Shown here piece after piece: positions 5,461 through 7,695 of a stretch of DNA of 7,695 nucleotides (position 1 is the first letter of the stretch; every line of letters begins with the position of its first letter). The translations under genes were made by a program, and so were the position numbers. Origin of the DNA: Anaerolineae bacterium (GTDB lineage: Bacteria; Chloroflexota; Anaerolineae; JAFGEY01); the NCBI GenBank assembly GCA_016931365.1, contig JAFGEY010000132.1, positions 1 through 7,695 on the forward strand, read 5' to 3'. The notes beneath the pieces are model-generated. The model searched no databases, was not told where the DNA came from, and saw nothing but the letters and a program-made list of their open reading frames with translations.

Positions 5461-7695
5461 GTCAGAAGCAGGCCCCAAGCGAACGATTTGGCATTTTCTG
5501 TTCAGACAGCGCGCCTGGCTGATCCCTCCCGTGCTGTTCCTGCTCGCCCTGCTCCCCCGCCTCAGCGCTTTCTGGCAGGGCTTTATCACCCCCGACGAGC
5601 CGTTTTGGGTCTACAGTTCGACGCGCTTTTTGCGCGCCGTCGAAAGCGGGCAGTGGGCCGACACCTTTCAGATCGGCCATCCGGGAGTAACGACGATGTG
5701 GGCAGGCACGTTGAGCATTTTGTACAATCGCTGGCAGAACCCCGCCGCCGCCGCCGCACATCTGGCCTGGATCGCCCCCGTGCCCTGGATCGCCCCCGAA
5801 AACGCCGAACTGATGACCCATCTCGCGCCCTTTTTGCCCACCGCGCGCGTCGTCGTCGCCGTTGTCACCGCGCTCGGCGCGGTAGGCATCTATTTTCTGG
5901 CCCGGCGGCTGTGGGATGACAAAATCGCGCTGCTCGGCACCGTGCTGATCGCGCTCGATCCGTTCACCGTCGCCCTCTCCGGCCTGCTCCACGTTGACGC
6001 GCTGATGACGACCTTTATCGCGCTCAGTCTGCTCGCCTGGCTGAATGCGTTGTATCAAATAGAGGCACACGGCCGTGCGTCCCGACTGGCGCTTTTGTCT
6101 GGCCTCTGTGCCGGGCTGGCGATGCTCTCCAAGTCGCCTGCCGTCTTGATCGCCGCCGCAGTGGGTATTTCGACCGCGTTGTGGCTGCTTTTTGACAAAA
6201 ATCGCTCGTTAAAAGCCGCTCTTATACTTTGTTTGATCTGGATTGCCAGCCTGGGGGTCGCCCTGTTCGGCGCGTTCCCGGCCATGTGGGCCGACCCGGC
6301 GGGCGCGCTGGTCAAAATCTATGGCTTGATCGGCCGCTACAGCGCCGAAGCGCACGAGATCACCTTTTTCAACGGCGTCAGCGGCGGCGATCCCGGCCCG
6401 TGGTTCTATCCCACCGCCTACCTGTTGCGGCTGATGCCCGCCACCCTGATCGGCCTGGCGCTGTCGGTCGGGGCGCCGCTGTTTGACCAGACAGAACGCG
6501 CTCTTGAGCGACGTTTGGCCTACCTCGTGCTGTGGCTCTTTGCAATTGGCTTTGCGCTGTTTATTAATCTCGGCGCGAAAAAGTTCGACCGCTACCTGCT
6601 GCCTACATTCCCCGCGCTGAACCTGCTCGCCGCCGTCGGCTGGATCGAAGCGGTACGTTGGCCATTCAGCCTGCGCCGCACAACAATCTCTCGCCTGGTC
6701 TGGACCGTCTCTGTCATTATTCTGCTGCTTGCGCAGGGCGCGATGGTGTTTACCGGCTGGCCCTACTACCTCGACGCCTACAATCCGCTGGCGGGCGGCC
6801 TCAAGGCCGCCCTGCGCTCACTGCCCGTCGGCTGGGGCGAGGGGTTGGAACAGGTTGCCGATTACCTCAACGACCGTCCCAACGCCGAAACTCTGATCGT
6901 CGCCGGGGCCAGTCCGGTCACGCTGGGGCCGCTGTTCGCGGGCCAGGTCTTGATGCTCGACGAACAATCCCGCCTGCTCGCCGACATGCTGCTCATCACC
7001 GCGCTGGATCGCCAGGTCAACCCCGCCCAGGTCGATGCCCTGATCGGGGATGCCGACCCGATCCACGCCGTCCGCGCCGGCGGGCAGGAGATTTTCTGGC
7101 TCTACGAAACAAACTATACCGCCGAAGCCGATCACCTGGCCCAATTCGCCGCCCCGACTGACCTGATCCTCTGCGATGCGCCGACGCCCTTTGCCCGGCA
7201 CGCGGAGCAAAACAACCTCGGCGCCAGAGTTGAAACGGTCGCCCAGGCCAATGAAGACGAGATCGCCTTCCTGCTCAACGAGTGGAGCGCCGAACACACC
7301 CGGCTGTGGTATATCGCCTCCCCCGCCGCCTCGCCGGCCACGGCGCAAGCCATCCGCCGCCAACTCGACACCTATGCCGCGTCGCTGGACGAGATTGCGT
7401 TGGACAACGCCCGGATCACGCTGTACATCCTACCCGGCGACCCGGCCTTTGCGCCCATTCAGAATGCGCCGGGTCGCTTTGGGGCGTTGGCTTTGCAGGG
7501 CGCGGCATTGACTCAGCCCGACCCGCCTGCTGATGGGGTCGTGCAGTTTACCTTGTACTGGCGCGCTATCGGCCCGTCTCAAGCCAAGGGTTCACCTGAG
7601 GCGAACCTCGCGCCTTTCATCCATCTCGTCGATCTGGCCGGGCACATGCGCGCCGCCGGGCGCGGCGACGACCTGCTGCTCGACCGGCGCGGCTA
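5453..7695 (+). CDS. GT-C membrane glycosyltransferase (GT39/ArnT-like), 3' partial
   Basis: An open frame of 747 codons that runs off the right edge. GT-C enzymes transfer a sugar from a polyprenyl-phosphate donor to a protein, lipid or glycan outside the cytosol. The TTG at 5453 is the only start after an in-frame stop at 5435; AAGGA (5438-5442) lies ten bases upstream, and it overlaps the preceding gene by eight bases. About eleven hydrophobic helices span 22-436. The first outer loop carries ITPDEPFWV (45-53), with the catalytic-type D48-E49 pair, and then HPGVTTMWAG (76-85). KKFDRYLLPTFPAL (376-389) and PYYLDAYNPLAGG (437-449) are typical of bacterial ArnT/PMT-like proteins. A soluble region follows from about 455. 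From about 675 it contains LYWRAIGP and PFIHLVDLAG, resembling the C-terminal beta domain of Chloroflexota GT39-type proteins. Acceptor and sugar are unknown. Confidence 0.88.
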   Translation, partial: MAESEAGPKRTIWHFLFRQRAWLIPPVLFLLALLPRLSAFWQGFITPDEPFWVYSSTRFLRAVESGQWADTFQIGHPGVTTMWAGTLSILYNRWQNPAAAAAHLAWIAPVPWIAPENAELMTHLAPFLPTARVVVAVVTALGAVGIYFLARRLWDDKIALLGTVLIALDPFTVALSGLLHVDALMTTFIALSLLAWLNALYQIEAHGRASRLALLSGLCAGLAMLSKSPAVLIAAAVGISTALWLLFDKNRSLKAALILCLIWIASLGVALFGAFPAMWADPAGALVKIYGLIGRYSAEAHEITFFNGVSGGDPGPWFYPTAYLLRLMPATLIGLALSVGAPLFDQTERALERRLAYLVLWLFAIGFALFINLGAKKFDRYLLPTFPALNLLAAVGWIEAVRWPFSLRRTTISRLVWTVSVIILLLAQGAMVFTGWPYYLDAYNPLAGGLKAALRSLPVGWGEGLEQVADYLNDRPNAETLIVAGASPVTLGPLFAGQVLMLDEQSRLLADMLLITALDRQVNPAQVDALIGDADPIHAVRAGGQEIFWLYETNYTAEADHLAQFAAPTDLILCDAPTPFARHAEQNNLGARVETVAQANEDEIAFLLNEWSAEHTRLWYIASPAASPATAQAIRRQLDTYAASLDEIALDNARITLYILPGDPAFAPIQNAPGRFGALALQGAALTQPDPPADGVVQFTLYWRAIGPSQAKGSPEANLAPFIHLVDLAGHMRAAGRGDDLLLDRRG

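Noticed and set aside
5488..7533. Several short plus- and minus-strand frames within 5488-7533
   Set aside because: All lie inside the single uninterrupted 747-codon GT-C frame that begins at 5453 and continues past the right edge.

Overview
The window looks like bacterial chromosome from a GC-rich, Chloroflexota-like organism (possibly Anaerolineae-related). This rests on protein style: a TIG-like domain on a Thr/Pro stalk, an ArnT/PMT-like glycosyltransferase with a C-terminal beta domain, and an alkaline-phosphatase-superfamily protein ending in LGYLG. No rRNA or other taxonomic marker is present, so the assignment is inference. No tRNA, CRISPR array, transposase gene or phage gene was seen.

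Left part (1-1040, minus strand). The first 70 bases hold the start of a gene whose 23 visible residues match the N-terminus of M42-family aminopeptidases; it runs off the left edge. Bases 84-234 are mostly repeat DNA. A 103-bp inverted-repeat element with GTAG-type feet resembles a REPIN (a pair of inverted REP palindromes), and a second hairpin lies beside it. The element overlaps the stop codon of the next gene (231-1037), which encodes a membrane-anchored protein with a long mucin-like Thr/Pro/Ala stalk and a C-terminal beta-sandwich.

Centre (1071-2133). Two divergent sigma70-type promoters sit back to back around a 10-bp palindrome. One drives the stalk protein to the left. The other drives a 327-residue GH88/GH105-family unsaturated-uronyl hydrolase-like protein to the right.

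Right part (2130-7695, plus strand). A near-consensus promoter, whose -35 box overlaps the hydrolase stop codon, fires almost exactly at a GTG start, which predicts a leaderless mRNA. Four overlapping genes follow: a class I methyltransferase, a GT2 polyprenyl-phosphate sugar synthase-like enzyme with two C-terminal membrane helices, a cytosolic type I phosphodiesterase of the alkaline phosphatase superfamily, and a large GT-C (GT39/ArnT-like) membrane glycosyltransferase that runs off the right edge. Overlaps of 20, 4 and 8 bases point to one transcript.

Together the four genes look like a lipid-linked sugar pathway. The GT2 enzyme would load a sugar on polyprenyl phosphate and the GT-C enzyme would use it on the outer face of the membrane. 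The phosphodiesterase and methyltransferase would have accessory roles that cannot be fixed from sequence. The Thr-rich stalk protein next door is a conceivable O-glycosylation acceptor, but that link is speculative.
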